From contig UQDL01000010.1 of assembly GCA_900539775.1 (NCBI GenBank), positions 1 through 53,447 of the forward strand: 53,447 bases of DNA, read 5' to 3'. Of this stretch, positions 35,516 through 43,760 are shown piece by piece. Position numbers and translations under genes: made by a program. How positions within the stretch are numbered: the stretch's first letter is position 1; each line of letters starts with the position of its first letter. The notes beneath the pieces are model-generated. The model made no database searches and was not told the DNA's origin. It saw nothing but the letters and a program-made list of their open reading frames with translations. The stretch comes from an uncultured Anaerotruncus sp. GTDB taxonomy: Bacteria > Bacillota > Clostridia > Oscillospirales > Acutalibacteraceae.

Positions 35516-35869
35516 TCAGAGAGCAGCCTTTGCGCTTTCAACAAGAGAGGTGAATGCCTCTGCATCTGAAACAGCGATTTCTGCAAGCATTTTTCTGTTG
35601 AGATCAATGCCGGCTTTTTTGAGACCATTCATGAAAGTTGAATAGTTTGTGCCGTTTGCTTTGCAAGCTGCGGAAATTCTGGAAATCCACATTCTGCGGA
35701 ATTCTCTCTTTTTCTGCTTTCTGCCGATATATGCATACTGACCGCTCTTCATAACAGCCTGCTTAGCTGTTTTGAAAAGGCGATGCTTGCTGCCGTAATA
35801 ACCCTTAGCAGCCTTTAATACTTTTTTTCTTCTTTTACGTGTGGCCATAGCGCCTTTAATTCTTGCCAT
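35516..35869 (-). CDS. rplT: 50S ribosomal protein L20
   Basis: 117 residues, basic N-terminus (MARIKGAMATRKRRKK) and the family core SGQYAYIGRKQKKREFR. L20 organises 23S rRNA early in 50S assembly and in Firmicutes represses its own operon through the infC leader. GGAGGAAA precedes the ATG. Last gene of infC-rpmI-rplT. Confidence 0.99.
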   Translation of the reverse strand: MARIKGAMATRKRRKKVLKAAKGYYGSKHRLFKTAKQAVMKSGQYAYIGRKQKKREFRRMWISRISAACKANGTNYSTFMNGLKKAGIDLNRKMLAEIAVSDAEAFTSLVESAKAAL

Positions 35870-35944
35870 AACTTATTTCCTCCGTTTATATTGAGTAATT
35901 ATCCTTAAAATTCAATTATATCACCGAATCAAGCCGGCATGTTC

Positions 35945-36142
35945 TTATTTGTAAGGAACAAGCCTTTTCATCTGCTTTTGATTGGTTACATCGCCAACAG
36001 CTGTTTTGCGAAGATTTCTCTTGCGCTTTGTGGTTTTCTTTGTAAGGATGTGAGAGGTGTAAGCATGTGCGCGCTTAACCTTACCGCTTTTTGTGGTTTT
36101 GAAACGCTTTTTAGCGCCGCTGTGTGTTTTGATCTTAGGCAT
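35945..36142 (-). CDS. rpmI: 50S ribosomal protein L35
   Basis: 65 residues. The start MPKIKTHSGAKKRFK and the GKVKRAHAYTSHIL core are standard for L35. GGAGG at 36150-36154 precedes the ATG. It lies between infC (43 bases) and rplT (75 bases). Confidence 0.99.
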   Translation of the reverse strand: MPKIKTHSGAKKRFKTTKSGKVKRAHAYTSHILTKKTTKRKRNLRKTAVGDVTNQKQMKRLVPYK

Positions 36143-36185
36143 AATTATTCCTCCGTCATATTTTAATTATTTAGAAAAGTAAGCA

Positions 36186-36707
36186 TTACTTACTTGAAGG
36201 CTTAAGGGACAAAAACATCAATATCTGCCTTCCCTCAAGCTTCGGGGCTTTATCAACATTAACATCTTCACCGAGCGCCTCAACAAATCTTTCCATATTG
36301 GCAACGCCCAAATCCGAGTGAGCCATTTCTCTGCCGCGAAGGCGGATGGAAACCTTTAATTTATCGCCCTTTGAAAGAAACTTTTTAGCTTGATTAACTT
36401 TTGTGTTGAAATCGCCGATATCAATGTTGAGCGAAAGGCGAATTTCCTTTGTGTCAACAATTTTTTGCTTTTTGCGATTTTCTTTTTCACGCTTAGCTTG
36501 CTCATAACGGAATTTGCTGTAATCCATTATCTTTGCAACCGGTGGCTTTGCCTGAGGAGCGATCTTAACAAGATCCTGACCTCTTTTTTCAGCCTCGTGA
36601 AGCGCATCCTTAGCACTCATGATGCCAAGCTGTTCGCCGCTTGCCGTGATAACTCGCAATTCCCTGTCTTTGATTTCACCGTTAAGCTGCGGAGTTTCCT
36701 TGCCGAT
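36186..36707 (-). CDS. infC: Translation initiation factor IF-3, probable AUC start
   Basis: About 173 residues from the proposed start. IF-3 keeps subunits apart and checks start codons. The N-domain starts GKETPQLNGEIKDREL, followed by the basic linker (YEQAKREKENRKKQK) and the C-domain (IRLSLNIDIGDFNTK, VSIRLRGREMAH). Longer frames through 36851 run across the leader and its hairpin and have no homologous N-terminus. GAGGTG at 36714-36719 is six bases before ATC at 36707-36705. IF-3 genes are known to use non-AUG starts that the factor itself discriminates against, so AUC is favoured. Confidence 0.9.
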   Translation of the reverse strand: MGKETPQLNGEIKDRELRVITASGEQLGIMSAKDALHEAEKRGQDLVKIAPQAKPPVAKIMDYSKFRYEQAKREKENRKKQKIVDTKEIRLSLNIDIGDFNTKVNQAKKFLSKGDKLKVSIRLRGREMAHSDLGVANMERFVEALGEDVNVDKAPKLEGRQILMFLSLKPSSK

Positions 36708-36835
36708 AAATAACACCTCATTTAAATAATTTAAAAGTGCGAGCATAAAATGCCCGCACTTCAATAAATCTTTTGAAATATTGCCCTTTTTGCATAGCTG
36801 AAGGGGAGAACGGGTAAATAGCTCTTCTTTGTTGT
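36708..36835 (-). promoter_or_regulatory. infC leader with attenuator hairpin (L20-leader type)
   Basis: The leader of about 128 nt ends in an 11-bp hairpin (36735-36745 with 36751-36761, one G-U) followed on the minus strand by TTTTAAATT, just before the infC RBS. A terminator in this place is the hallmark of the L20-responsive infC leader of Bacillus-type bacteria: L20 excess favours termination. The upstream pairing needed for an antiterminator was not resolved. Confidence 0.65.
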
Positions 36836-36841
36836 GAAAAT

Positions 36842-36870
36842 ATATTAACACAGATGTGACCGAATGTCAA
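36842..36870 (-). promoter_or_regulatory. Strong promoter of infC-rpmI-rplT
   Basis: Consensus TTGACA (36865-36870), 17-base spacer, TAATAT (36842-36847) on the minus strand. It lies just after folA, with no intrinsic terminator between them, so readthrough from the pyk operon may also reach infC. Confidence 0.85.
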
Positions 36871-36879
36871 CACCGAATT

Positions 36880-37356
36880 TTATTTTTTAATGTAAAGCAC
36901 ATGGGAAAAGCTTATTCCGTTTTCTTCTGCGCAAGAAAGCACTTCCCTGCTCCATTCCGATTTATCAAATTGCGGAAAGAAAGTGTCTGCCTCCGGGCAT
37001 TCCGCATCTATTTCTGTTAAATAAAGCTTTGTTGCAAGCGGCAAAAATTCGGCATAAATACGGCCTCCACCTATAACAAAAATATTGTCGTTTTTCGCTT
37101 TATTCAAAGCCTCATCCAAAGAATGAACAACCTCTGCGCCTTCTATTTGCAGATTTTTATCACTGCTGATAACAATATTGCGCCTGTTTGGCAAAACCTT
37201 AGGCAGTGACTCAAAAGTTTTTCTGCCCATAATTACAGTGTTTCCCGTTGTGGTTTCTCTGAAAAACTTCATATCCTCATGAAAATGCCACACAAGATCG
37301 TTATTTTTGCCTATTTCATTGTTTTTGCCAACCGAAAGAATAAGAGATATATCCAT
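36880..37356 (-). CDS. folA: Dihydrofolate reductase
   Basis: A 158-residue DHFR that regenerates tetrahydrofolate after thymidylate synthesis. Family marks: SLILSVGKNNEIGKNNDL, WHFHEDMKFFRETT with the active-site acid, VIMGRKTFESLP and FVIGGGRIYAEFL. The frame begins with TTG at 37362, but AAGGAG at 37365-37370 is eight bases before the ATG at 37356. It directly follows thyA, its functional partner. Confidence 0.97.
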   Translation of the reverse strand: MDISLILSVGKNNEIGKNNDLVWHFHEDMKFFRETTTGNTVIMGRKTFESLPKVLPNRRNIVISSDKNLQIEGAEVVHSLDEALNKAKNDNIFVIGGGRIYAEFLPLATKLYLTEIDAECPEADTFFPQFDKSEWSREVLSCAEENGISFSHVLYIKK

Positions 37357-37369
37357 CAGCAATGCTCCT

Positions 37370-38272
37370 TTACTGAGAAATCGGGAATTTTATTTTGCCC
37401 AAATGCTTATAATCAATAAGCTTTACATCAAGGCAATCTCTGCTGTTATCAAACTTAAAGAAATCATCAACCTCGGGATTAAGCCAAAGCTTCGGTGCAG
37501 GCAAGTCGCCCTCTTCATCAAGGCGGCGAAGCTGTTCTTTAATTCCGTCCACCTGATTAACATAGATATGAGCATCCTTAATACTCCAATCCATTGTGCC
37601 GGGTTTAAGGCCTGTGACCTTTGCAAGCATGCACATCAGCACCGCATATTGAGTTACATTAAACGGCAAGCCGAGCGGAACATCGCAAGAGCGCTGATGC
37701 ACCCAGCAATTAAGATAACCGTTTGTAACATCCCATTCACTGCTCCAAACGCAGCTCGGAAGCACAGCCGTGTCAAGATAATCATTTTGCCACAGCGTCA
37801 TAACCATGCGCCTATCCTCCGGGTGGTTTTTAATCTTATCTATTAAATTTTGAGTCATTTGAAACTTATTTACTATGTAACCGTAAGCCGTGCCGATTGT
37901 GTGGGCAAATTCTTTTCCTAAATTCTTTGATGTTTGCTTTTTAACAAGATTTCCGTTTTCATCGGGCACAAGCTGAGTTGCGTGCCATATTCCGTTATCA
38001 TCTGTTTCCCACTCATTCCAAATGTTAACATCACGCTCACGAAGCCATCTTACATCATTTGACTGTTCCTGATAAATCCAAAGCATTTCAAGCACAGCCT
38101 GCCTTATAAAAAGTTGCTTGGTGGTGAGTATCGGAAATTCTTCCGAAAGATCAAAATGAAAATGGTGAGACGGAACCTTAATTGAATTCACTCCTGTGCG
38201 GTTTACAACCTCAACACCCTCATCAAGTATTCTGCGGCACAGGCCGAGATAATCCCTATCCCATTTAGACAT
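37370..38272 (-). CDS. thyA: Thymidylate synthase
   Basis: A 300-residue ThyA making dTMP from dUMP with methylenetetrahydrofolate. The nucleophile is Cys174 in LPSCVWSSEWDV; QRSCDVPLGLPFN (about 193-205) is the dUMP-binding motif and KDAHIYVNQVDGIKEQL the C-terminal one. The active-site loop reads SCVW instead of the common PCH, like the phage phi3T/Bacillus ThyA branch as I recall it. AAAGGAT lies upstream. Operon: pyk, mltG, thyA, folA. Confidence 0.96.
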   Translation of the reverse strand: MSKWDRDYLGLCRRILDEGVEVVNRTGVNSIKVPSHHFHFDLSEEFPILTTKQLFIRQAVLEMLWIYQEQSNDVRWLRERDVNIWNEWETDDNGIWHATQLVPDENGNLVKKQTSKNLGKEFAHTIGTAYGYIVNKFQMTQNLIDKIKNHPEDRRMVMTLWQNDYLDTAVLPSCVWSSEWDVTNGYLNCWVHQRSCDVPLGLPFNVTQYAVLMCMLAKVTGLKPGTMDWSIKDAHIYVNQVDGIKEQLRRLDEEGDLPAPKLWLNPEVDDFFKFDNSRDCLDVKLIDYKHLGKIKFPISQ

Positions 38273-38299
38273 AATATATAATCCTTTCGCTGCCGCAGA

Positions 38300-39334
38300 C
38301 TATTTCCACGGATATTTTTGTTTAAGTTGCTCAAATTCTTGCCCTGTGGAAGCAAAGTGAAATTCACCCTGCAAATCAGAGAAAAAGAATAGATAATTTG
38401 TGTTTGGATGGTTTATGACCGCATTAACGATATTCATACCCGAATTTGTTATAGGGCCGCTCGGAAGCGCCGGGCATCTGTATGTGTAATAAGAATCATA
38501 AGTTTCCTTAGAAAAGCCGTAATCAAGAAGCTTTTTTGCATAGAAATAAGTTACATCACATTGTAATTTGGTGCCGTTGTTTAATCTGTTTATGAGAACG
38601 GATGCAATGTTAGCTGCACTTTCATCGCTCAAAGCCTCCTCTTGCACAACGGAGCAAAGAGTTATAAATTCATAAAGGCTCATATTATTTGCTTTGCAAT
38701 AGGCTGTTATTTTGTCTGAAAGTCTGTCGTCAAATGCGGCAAGCATTTTATCAACAACGGTTTTTGCATCACTGTTCATTGCCAAATCATAAGTGGCAGG
38801 AAACAAAAAGCCCTCTAAAATAAAGCCGATATGAGACCTGTCTGACGGAAAATCGGCAAGCCAATCATAATCATAACCATCGGTTGTTGAAACGGCAGCG
38901 TAAAAATCCTTTGCGGAGCAAATTTGATTATCCTCAAGGGTTTTTGCAATTTCAAAAACATTATATCCCTCAGGAATTGCAACGGAAACCACCTTATGGC
39001 TTATATCCGGATTTTGCAGTTTCTGAGCAATTTCCTCATAGCTCATATTTGATTTCAAATAATACTCACCGTTTATATATGTGAAATCGGGATAATGCTT
39101 ATCCATCCAGGCAGACCAAATCGAATCATCAACAACAATGCCGTTATTTGCAAGCATTTTTGAAATTTCGTATTGAAAATCCTTAGATTCAATAACAAGC
39201 GTATATTCCTTTGGAGCGCCCTTTTCATTGCCGTTTATATCATTTTTTATTTTCACGCCGAACACGGCGCAAACTGCAACCAGAGCCACAACGGCAATGC
39301 AGACGATTATAATTTTTACCGATTTTTTATTCAT
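38300..39334 (-). CDS. mltG: Endolytic transglycosylase MltG (YceG-like)
   Basis: 344 residues. MltG cuts nascent peptidoglycan strands near the membrane and sets glycan length. A single transmembrane helix at about 8-28 follows a basic tip; a LysM-like part precedes the YceG domain (VAIPEGYNVFEIAKTL, LEGFLFPATYDL). The catalytic Glu is in SVVQEEAL (about 228-235), followed by NIASVLINRLNNG and LQCDVTYFYA. GAGG eight bases upstream overlaps the pyk stop, so the genes are coupled. Confidence 0.95.
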   Translation of the reverse strand: MNKKSVKIIIVCIAVVALVAVCAVFGVKIKNDINGNEKGAPKEYTLVIESKDFQYEISKMLANNGIVVDDSIWSAWMDKHYPDFTYINGEYYLKSNMSYEEIAQKLQNPDISHKVVSVAIPEGYNVFEIAKTLEDNQICSAKDFYAAVSTTDGYDYDWLADFPSDRSHIGFILEGFLFPATYDLAMNSDAKTVVDKMLAAFDDRLSDKITAYCKANNMSLYEFITLCSVVQEEALSDESAANIASVLINRLNNGTKLQCDVTYFYAKKLLDYGFSKETYDSYYTYRCPALPSGPITNSGMNIVNAVINHPNTNYLFFFSDLQGEFHFASTGQEFEQLKQKYPWK

Positions 39335-39344
39335 AGGCTAAACC

Positions 39345-40781
39345 TCATTCAACCTCGTGCACTTTTAGCATATTGGTGGTGCCGCTTTGACCGAGCGGAA
39401 TACCGGCGGTGATAACAACAATATCGCCTTTTTCTATCATACCGGTTTGCTTTGCAACTGCAACGGCGTGCTCAAAAAGCTCATCCGTGTTTGATTTTTC
39501 CTCACACATAACAGGCAGAACACCCCAGGAAAGATTGTTTTGGCGACGAACCTTTTCGCTTGTGGTGGCGGAAATGATAAGGCAATGAGGTCTATATTTA
39601 GATATTTGGCGAGCTGTTGTGCCGCTTTTTGTTACCGTTATGATAGCCTTTGCATTTAAATCATGGGCAGTTGTTACGGTGGCATGTGAAATTGCAGAGG
39701 TTATGTCCCCCGGCAAATGCTTTGGAGCAAATTTTTCAAATCTGCCCACATAATCTATATCCTGCTCTGCCGTTCTTGCAATGAGCGCCATTGTTTTAAC
39801 CGCTTCCACGGGATGCGCACCCATAGCGGTTTCGCCGGAAAGCATCAAAGCAGAGGTGCCGTCATAAACCGCATTGGCAACATCTGTTATTTCCGCTCTT
39901 GTGGGGCGTGCATTTTTAATCATTGATTCAAGCATTTGAGTGGCTGTAACAACAATTTTGCCGGCAGCAAACACCTTTTCAATTATCACTTTTTGGATTG
40001 ACGGGATTTTCTCGAAAGGAATTTCAACACCCATATCTCCGCGGGCAACCATAATTCCGTCTGCCTCGCGGATAATATCGTCAATATTATCCACGCCTTC
40101 ATTATTCTCAATTTTCGCAATAATACGAACATCGTTCCAACCGAGTGCATGGCAGAAATTGCGAAGATAAACAATATCGGCGCCCGTGCGGCAGAAAGAA
40201 GCTGCAATAAAATCAAAGCCCATTTTTGCGCCGAATTTCAAATCCTGCATATCCTTTTCGGAAAGATAAGGAAGAGCAAGTGAAACATTAGGCACATTAA
40301 CGCCTTTATGATTTGTTATCGGGCCGCCGTCAACAACAGTGCAAATAATATCATTGTTTTTAACAGCCTTAACCTTAAGAGAAATCAAGCCGTCATCAAT
40401 CAAAATAACCGTGCCCTCTTTAACATCTCTCGGCAAACCCTTATAAGAAATGCTGCATTTTTCTTTTGTGCCTTCCACATCATCGGCTGTTAAAATAAAC
40501 TCATCTCCAGCATTAAGGAAAATTCCGTTTGGATCTTTAAAACAGCCTGTTCTTACCTCGGGACCTTTTGTATCTAACAAGGTGGCAACAGGAATATCCA
40601 ACTGCCTTCTTACCTTTTCAACAGATGCAAACCACTCTTCAAATGTTTCATATTCACCGTGTGAAAAATTAAACCTGGCAACATTCATACCGGCAAGCAT
40701 AAGCTCCTTAAGTTTATCCTCGCTGCACGAAGCCGGACCTATTGTACAAATTATTTTCGTTTTTCTTCTGTAATTATCCAT
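39345..40781 (-). CDS. pyk: Pyruvate kinase
   Basis: A 478-residue pyruvate kinase converting PEP and ADP to pyruvate and ATP. It shows TKIICTIGPAS, NVARFNFSHG, LLDTKGPEVRTG, the metal/PEP motif IIAKIENNEGVDN, MVARGDMGVEIP and the C-domain TKSGTTARQISKYRP. It lacks the extra C-terminal PEP-utilizer domain of Bacillus enzymes. The frame runs to 40916 but AGGAGG is seven bases before the ATG at 40781. Promoter 40828-40855; first gene of pyk-mltG-thyA-folA. Confidence 0.98.
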   Translation of the reverse strand: MDNYRRKTKIICTIGPASCSEDKLKELMLAGMNVARFNFSHGEYETFEEWFASVEKVRRQLDIPVATLLDTKGPEVRTGCFKDPNGIFLNAGDEFILTADDVEGTKEKCSISYKGLPRDVKEGTVILIDDGLISLKVKAVKNNDIICTVVDGGPITNHKGVNVPNVSLALPYLSEKDMQDLKFGAKMGFDFIAASFCRTGADIVYLRNFCHALGWNDVRIIAKIENNEGVDNIDDIIREADGIMVARGDMGVEIPFEKIPSIQKVIIEKVFAAGKIVVTATQMLESMIKNARPTRAEITDVANAVYDGTSALMLSGETAMGAHPVEAVKTMALIARTAEQDIDYVGRFEKFAPKHLPGDITSAISHATVTTAHDLNAKAIITVTKSGTTARQISKYRPHCLIISATTSEKVRRQNNLSWGVLPVMCEEKSNTDELFEHAVAVAKQTGMIEKGDIVVITAGIPLGQSGTTNMLKVHEVE

Positions 40782-40827
40782 TGTCTTGCCTCCTATTGAG
40801 CGAAACATCAAAAATTTGCTCATTTTT

Positions 40828-40855
40828 ATTATAGCAATATTTTTATCAAAATCAA
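40828..40855 (-). promoter_or_regulatory. Promoter of pyk-mltG-thyA-folA
   Basis: TTGATT (40850-40855), 16-base spacer, perfect TATAAT (40828-40833) on the minus strand. Confidence 0.7.
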
Positions 40856-40885
40856 TATACAGGCAAACATTATATGTTAAAAAAA

Positions 40886-40923
40886 TATAAAAAAAGCGGC
40901 AGGAGCAAAACAGCACCTACCGC
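40886..40923 (-). terminator. Terminator of the SCP2-transketolase-aminotransferase operon
   Basis: GCGG/CCGC plus AGG/CCT stem with one internal mismatch (40896-40903 with 40916-40923), followed on the minus strand by TTTTTTTATATTTTTTT. It lies 21 bases after the stop of the 40945 gene. Confidence 0.85.
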
Positions 40924-40944
40924 CAAAACACAACTGATTTTTAC

Positions 40945-41739
40945 TTATTTTGCAAGATCGCCAACAACCATCATATAATCGCCGATCATTGCGCCGAATT
41001 CCGGAGCACCTTCCATGATAAGCTGCTTTGATTTAACCATTTCAAGCATATCACCCGTGCCGAGCAAAATCATAAGAGCATGCTGCGGCGAATCGAATTT
41101 CATGCAGAAAAACGGCTTTGAGCGCTTATATTCACCCCTGCCGGCACGAGATTTACCTGCTTTTATGCGCAGATAAGCCGTGCATTCGGGATGGCCCTCA
41201 ATAGCCCACTGATAAACACGATCGGGGCTTCTAAGAGTCCATTCATGAATTGCGGGATGGCCCAATTTATTCAGCTGGCTGATTCCGCTTGAAAGCAAAT
41301 AGAAATAAAGCTTGCAAAGCAAAAGAGCGAGTTTTTCATCCTCAGGAGGCTCAGAAATTCCGAGCAAGCTGCTCATTTTAAGAAGCACAGCCATGAATTT
41401 CATGAACTTGCCAAAGGATTTTATTTTCATTTTCGGGAGCTTTGTCATATCGCCCTTCATAAAGGCATTCATTTTTTCCATTGAGGAAAATTCAAGCTCC
41501 GCATCTATTTTTTGCTGGCCGAAATACTCACCGAGTTTACAGGACCATTCGCCGTTTTCAACAATGAAATGAACGGCTTCTTTATCCTGAGCATTGACTT
41601 TGGCGGAAACCTGGTAAACAGCATTTACACCTTCAAACTTTTTTGCAAGCTCGGGCACATCGGTGGCAATCGTTTTCATAAGGGGCAGTGCGCCTGCCAT
41701 AAACACCTTATTAGTGTAGCGGGTTACATCGCTTGCCAT
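40945..41739 (-). CDS. Tandem SCP2-like protein A, function unknown
   Basis: About 264 residues, no signal peptide. I read two repeats of an SCP2 (sterol-carrier-like) pattern. The first, about 35-120, has HFIVENGEWSCKLGEYF, then a beta strand ELEFSSMEKMNAFMKGDM and IKSFGKFMKFM. The second, about 170-262, has FFCMKFDSPQHALMILLGTGDM then LIMEGAPEFGAMIGDYM. SCP2 folds hold lipids or hydrophobic cofactors. It is last in an operon with split transketolase, a class III aminotransferase and a second SCP2-like protein. The ATG at 41739 is preferred over GTG at 41748; AAGGA is about 11 bases upstream. The fold call rests on pattern only. Confidence 0.55.
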   Translation of the reverse strand: MASDVTRYTNKVFMAGALPLMKTIATDVPELAKKFEGVNAVYQVSAKVNAQDKEAVHFIVENGEWSCKLGEYFGQQKIDAELEFSSMEKMNAFMKGDMTKLPKMKIKSFGKFMKFMAVLLKMSSLLGISEPPEDEKLALLLCKLYFYLLSSGISQLNKLGHPAIHEWTLRSPDRVYQWAIEGHPECTAYLRIKAGKSRAGRGEYKRSKPFFCMKFDSPQHALMILLGTGDMLEMVKSKQLIMEGAPEFGAMIGDYMMVVGDLAK

Positions 41740-41781
41740 AAATAACACATTCCTTTCCTAAAGATTTCAATGCAAATATGC

Positions 41782-42795
41782 TTAGAATTCATCGTCCCAA
41801 GCGTCGTCTGCTTCAAAATCCTGATGCATTACTTCGGCGATTGTTTCGGCAATACCGTTTGCATCTATCTTTGCGATTGACATAAGATCCTCGTGAAGAC
41901 CGATTGTTGAAAATTCATCCTGGTGGCCAAGCATTTTGAATGCGCAAGCCTTACCGCTTTTAGCAACAACCTCTGCAACTGCAGAGCCAAGGCCGCCCAT
42001 AACACTGTGATCCTCAACAGTGATGATTCTTCTTGTGTCCATAACGGCAGACATAACAGCCTCTTCATCAATAGGCTTAATGGTGTGCATATTCAAAACA
42101 CGAACCTTGATGCCGGCATCGGCCTGAGCCATTTCGGCAGCCTGAATAGCCTGGTAAACGCATGAACCGCAAGCGATAACGGTGATATCCGTGCCTTCGT
42201 TCATAACCTTAGCCTTTCCAACCTCAAAAGAACAATCCTCAAGGTTTTTATAAATAATTTGGTCAAAGCCTCTGTTGATACGAATATAAACAGGGCCGGG
42301 AGTTTCATAAGCAGCCTTAACCGCATGATATGTTTCTGCGCCGTCGCAAGGGCAAATAACAGTCATATGCGGCAAAACACGCATGCAGGTCATATCAATA
42401 AGAGAATGGTGAGTTGAGCCTGCTTGGCCGAATGAGGTGCCTGCATGAGTTGCAATAATCTTAACAGGTACATTTTGATAACAAATATCTGTGTGAACCT
42501 GATCAAGAGAACGAGCAGAAGCAAAGATTGCAAATGTGGAGGCAAAAGGAATAAGGCCGTTTTTAGCAAGACCGGCTGCAACGCCAAACATATTTTGCTC
42601 TGCAATACCGACATTGAAGAAACGATCCGGGAACTTTTCACCGAACATACCGATTTTTGTGGATTTAGCCAAATCCGCCGTAAGAGCAACAACATCCTTG
42701 TGTTCTGCACCGAGTTCACAAAGTGCTTTACCATAATATTCAGCCGTTGAAAGCTGAGAGGTTTCCGTCATAGTATAAGTCATACCGCTTGCCAT
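41782..42795 (-). CDS. Transketolase, C-terminal subunit (PYR and C domains)
   Basis: A 337-residue second half of a split, thiamine-diphosphate transketolase-like enzyme. ADLAKSTKIGMFGEKFP and FFNVGIAEQNMFGVAAGLA hold the catalytic Glu that activates TPP; GSTHHSLIDMTCMRVLP and VEDHSVMGGLGSAVAE match the family's substrate and C-terminal domains. AAGGAGG eight bases before the ATG is embedded in the end of the partner gene (3-base gap), so the subunits are made together. Donor and acceptor are unknown; a role other than the pentose pathway is suggested by the SCP2 and aminotransferase neighbours. The last ~10 residues are strongly acidic. Confidence 0.9.
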   Translation of the reverse strand: MASGMTYTMTETSQLSTAEYYGKALCELGAEHKDVVALTADLAKSTKIGMFGEKFPDRFFNVGIAEQNMFGVAAGLAKNGLIPFASTFAIFASARSLDQVHTDICYQNVPVKIIATHAGTSFGQAGSTHHSLIDMTCMRVLPHMTVICPCDGAETYHAVKAAYETPGPVYIRINRGFDQIIYKNLEDCSFEVGKAKVMNEGTDITVIACGSCVYQAIQAAEMAQADAGIKVRVLNMHTIKPIDEEAVMSAVMDTRRIITVEDHSVMGGLGSAVAEVVAKSGKACAFKMLGHQDEFSTIGLHEDLMSIAKIDANGIAETIAEVMHQDFEADDAWDDEF

Positions 42796-42798
42796 TGC

Positions 42799-43692
42799 TT
42801 ACGCCTCCTTTTCTGCACGTGCCACACGAGCCGCATAATATTTATCAAGGCTGTCATAGCACTGCTTTTCTTTAGCAGCATCAAGAGCGCCATAATGCCA
42901 ATGATAGTCGTCTTCCATAAAATCAATACCGGCGCCCTTAAATGTGTCCATAACAATACAATAAGGCTTATCGCCGCCGTTTTTATGATTATTGATTGCA
43001 TTTTCGATTGCGTTGTTAAGTTCTTTAAGATTTTGGCCGTCTACACGCTCTGTGATAAAGCCAAAAGCTTCAAATTTATCATCAATAGGCTCAACCTTCA
43101 TTTCATCATCTACACGGCCGTCTATCATGCACTTATTGTTATCAACAAGCACAACAACATTTGAAAGCTTGAATTGAGCGGCGGTCATTGCAGCCTCCCA
43201 ATTGGAGCCCTCATTCAATTCGCCGTCGCCCGTAAGAACATAGTTCATATAGTCTATACCGTTTACTCTTCCTGCAAGCGCAAAGCCGCAAGCAAGAGAA
43301 AGGCCGTGGCCGAGAGAACCGCTTGAGCAATCAATGCCCTTGATTTTGTTGCAATCAAGATGCATACCGAATTTTGAACCGGTAAGGTTGAAGTTATGAA
43401 GGCCCTCAACATCCATAAAACCGTAATCGCAGATAACGGGTCCGTAGCCGACTGCTGCATGACCCTTGGAAAGCACAAAGCGATCCCTATCCGGTAAATC
43501 GGGATTGTTGACATCAAGCTTCATAAAGCGATGGTAAAGAATAGTCATAGCGTCCATAGCGCTCATTGCGCCGCCAATGTGGCCCGAACCGCCCCAAACG
43601 GTTGTTTGAACGGTAAGACGCCTTAACTCATCCGCCTTTTTTTCAAGGCGGAGCCATTCTTCTTTATCGAACGGCTTGTAATTTGCTGGCAT
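42799..43692 (-). CDS. Transketolase, N-terminal subunit (TPP-binding PP domain)
   Basis: A 297-residue first half of the split transketolase. It binds the TPP diphosphate through GDGELNEGSNWEA...NKCMIDG and shows SGHIGGAMSAMD, RDRFVLSKGHAAVG and SSGSLGHGLSLACG, all standard for the family (GHIGG where GHPGG is usual). AAGGAGG at 43700-43706 precedes the ATG. A strong hairpin lies immediately upstream in the 68-base gap after the aminotransferase gene. Confidence 0.92.
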   Translation of the reverse strand: MPANYKPFDKEEWLRLEKKADELRRLTVQTTVWGGSGHIGGAMSAMDAMTILYHRFMKLDVNNPDLPDRDRFVLSKGHAAVGYGPVICDYGFMDVEGLHNFNLTGSKFGMHLDCNKIKGIDCSSGSLGHGLSLACGFALAGRVNGIDYMNYVLTGDGELNEGSNWEAAMTAAQFKLSNVVVLVDNNKCMIDGRVDDEMKVEPIDDKFEAFGFITERVDGQNLKELNNAIENAINNHKNGGDKPYCIVMDTFKGAGIDFMEDDYHWHYGALDAAKEKQCYDSLDKYYAARVARAEKEA

Positions 43693-43706
43693 AAATTTTC
43701 CTCCTT

Positions 43707-43742
43707 AATAAGCATCGGACGCAAAACGCCGCCCGATGCCTT
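43707..43742 (-). other. Intercistronic hairpin before the transketolase pair
   Basis: GCATCGG (43712-43718) pairs with CCGATGC (43733-43739); with flanking ATAAG/CTTAT the stem reaches 11 bp with one bulged base, around a G+C-rich loop. No T-run follows, and the tktN RBS starts one base after it. It may stabilise or process the mRNA, or set the ratio of upstream to downstream genes. Confidence 0.6.
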
Positions 43743-43760
43743 ATATCTGAATTTATTTAA

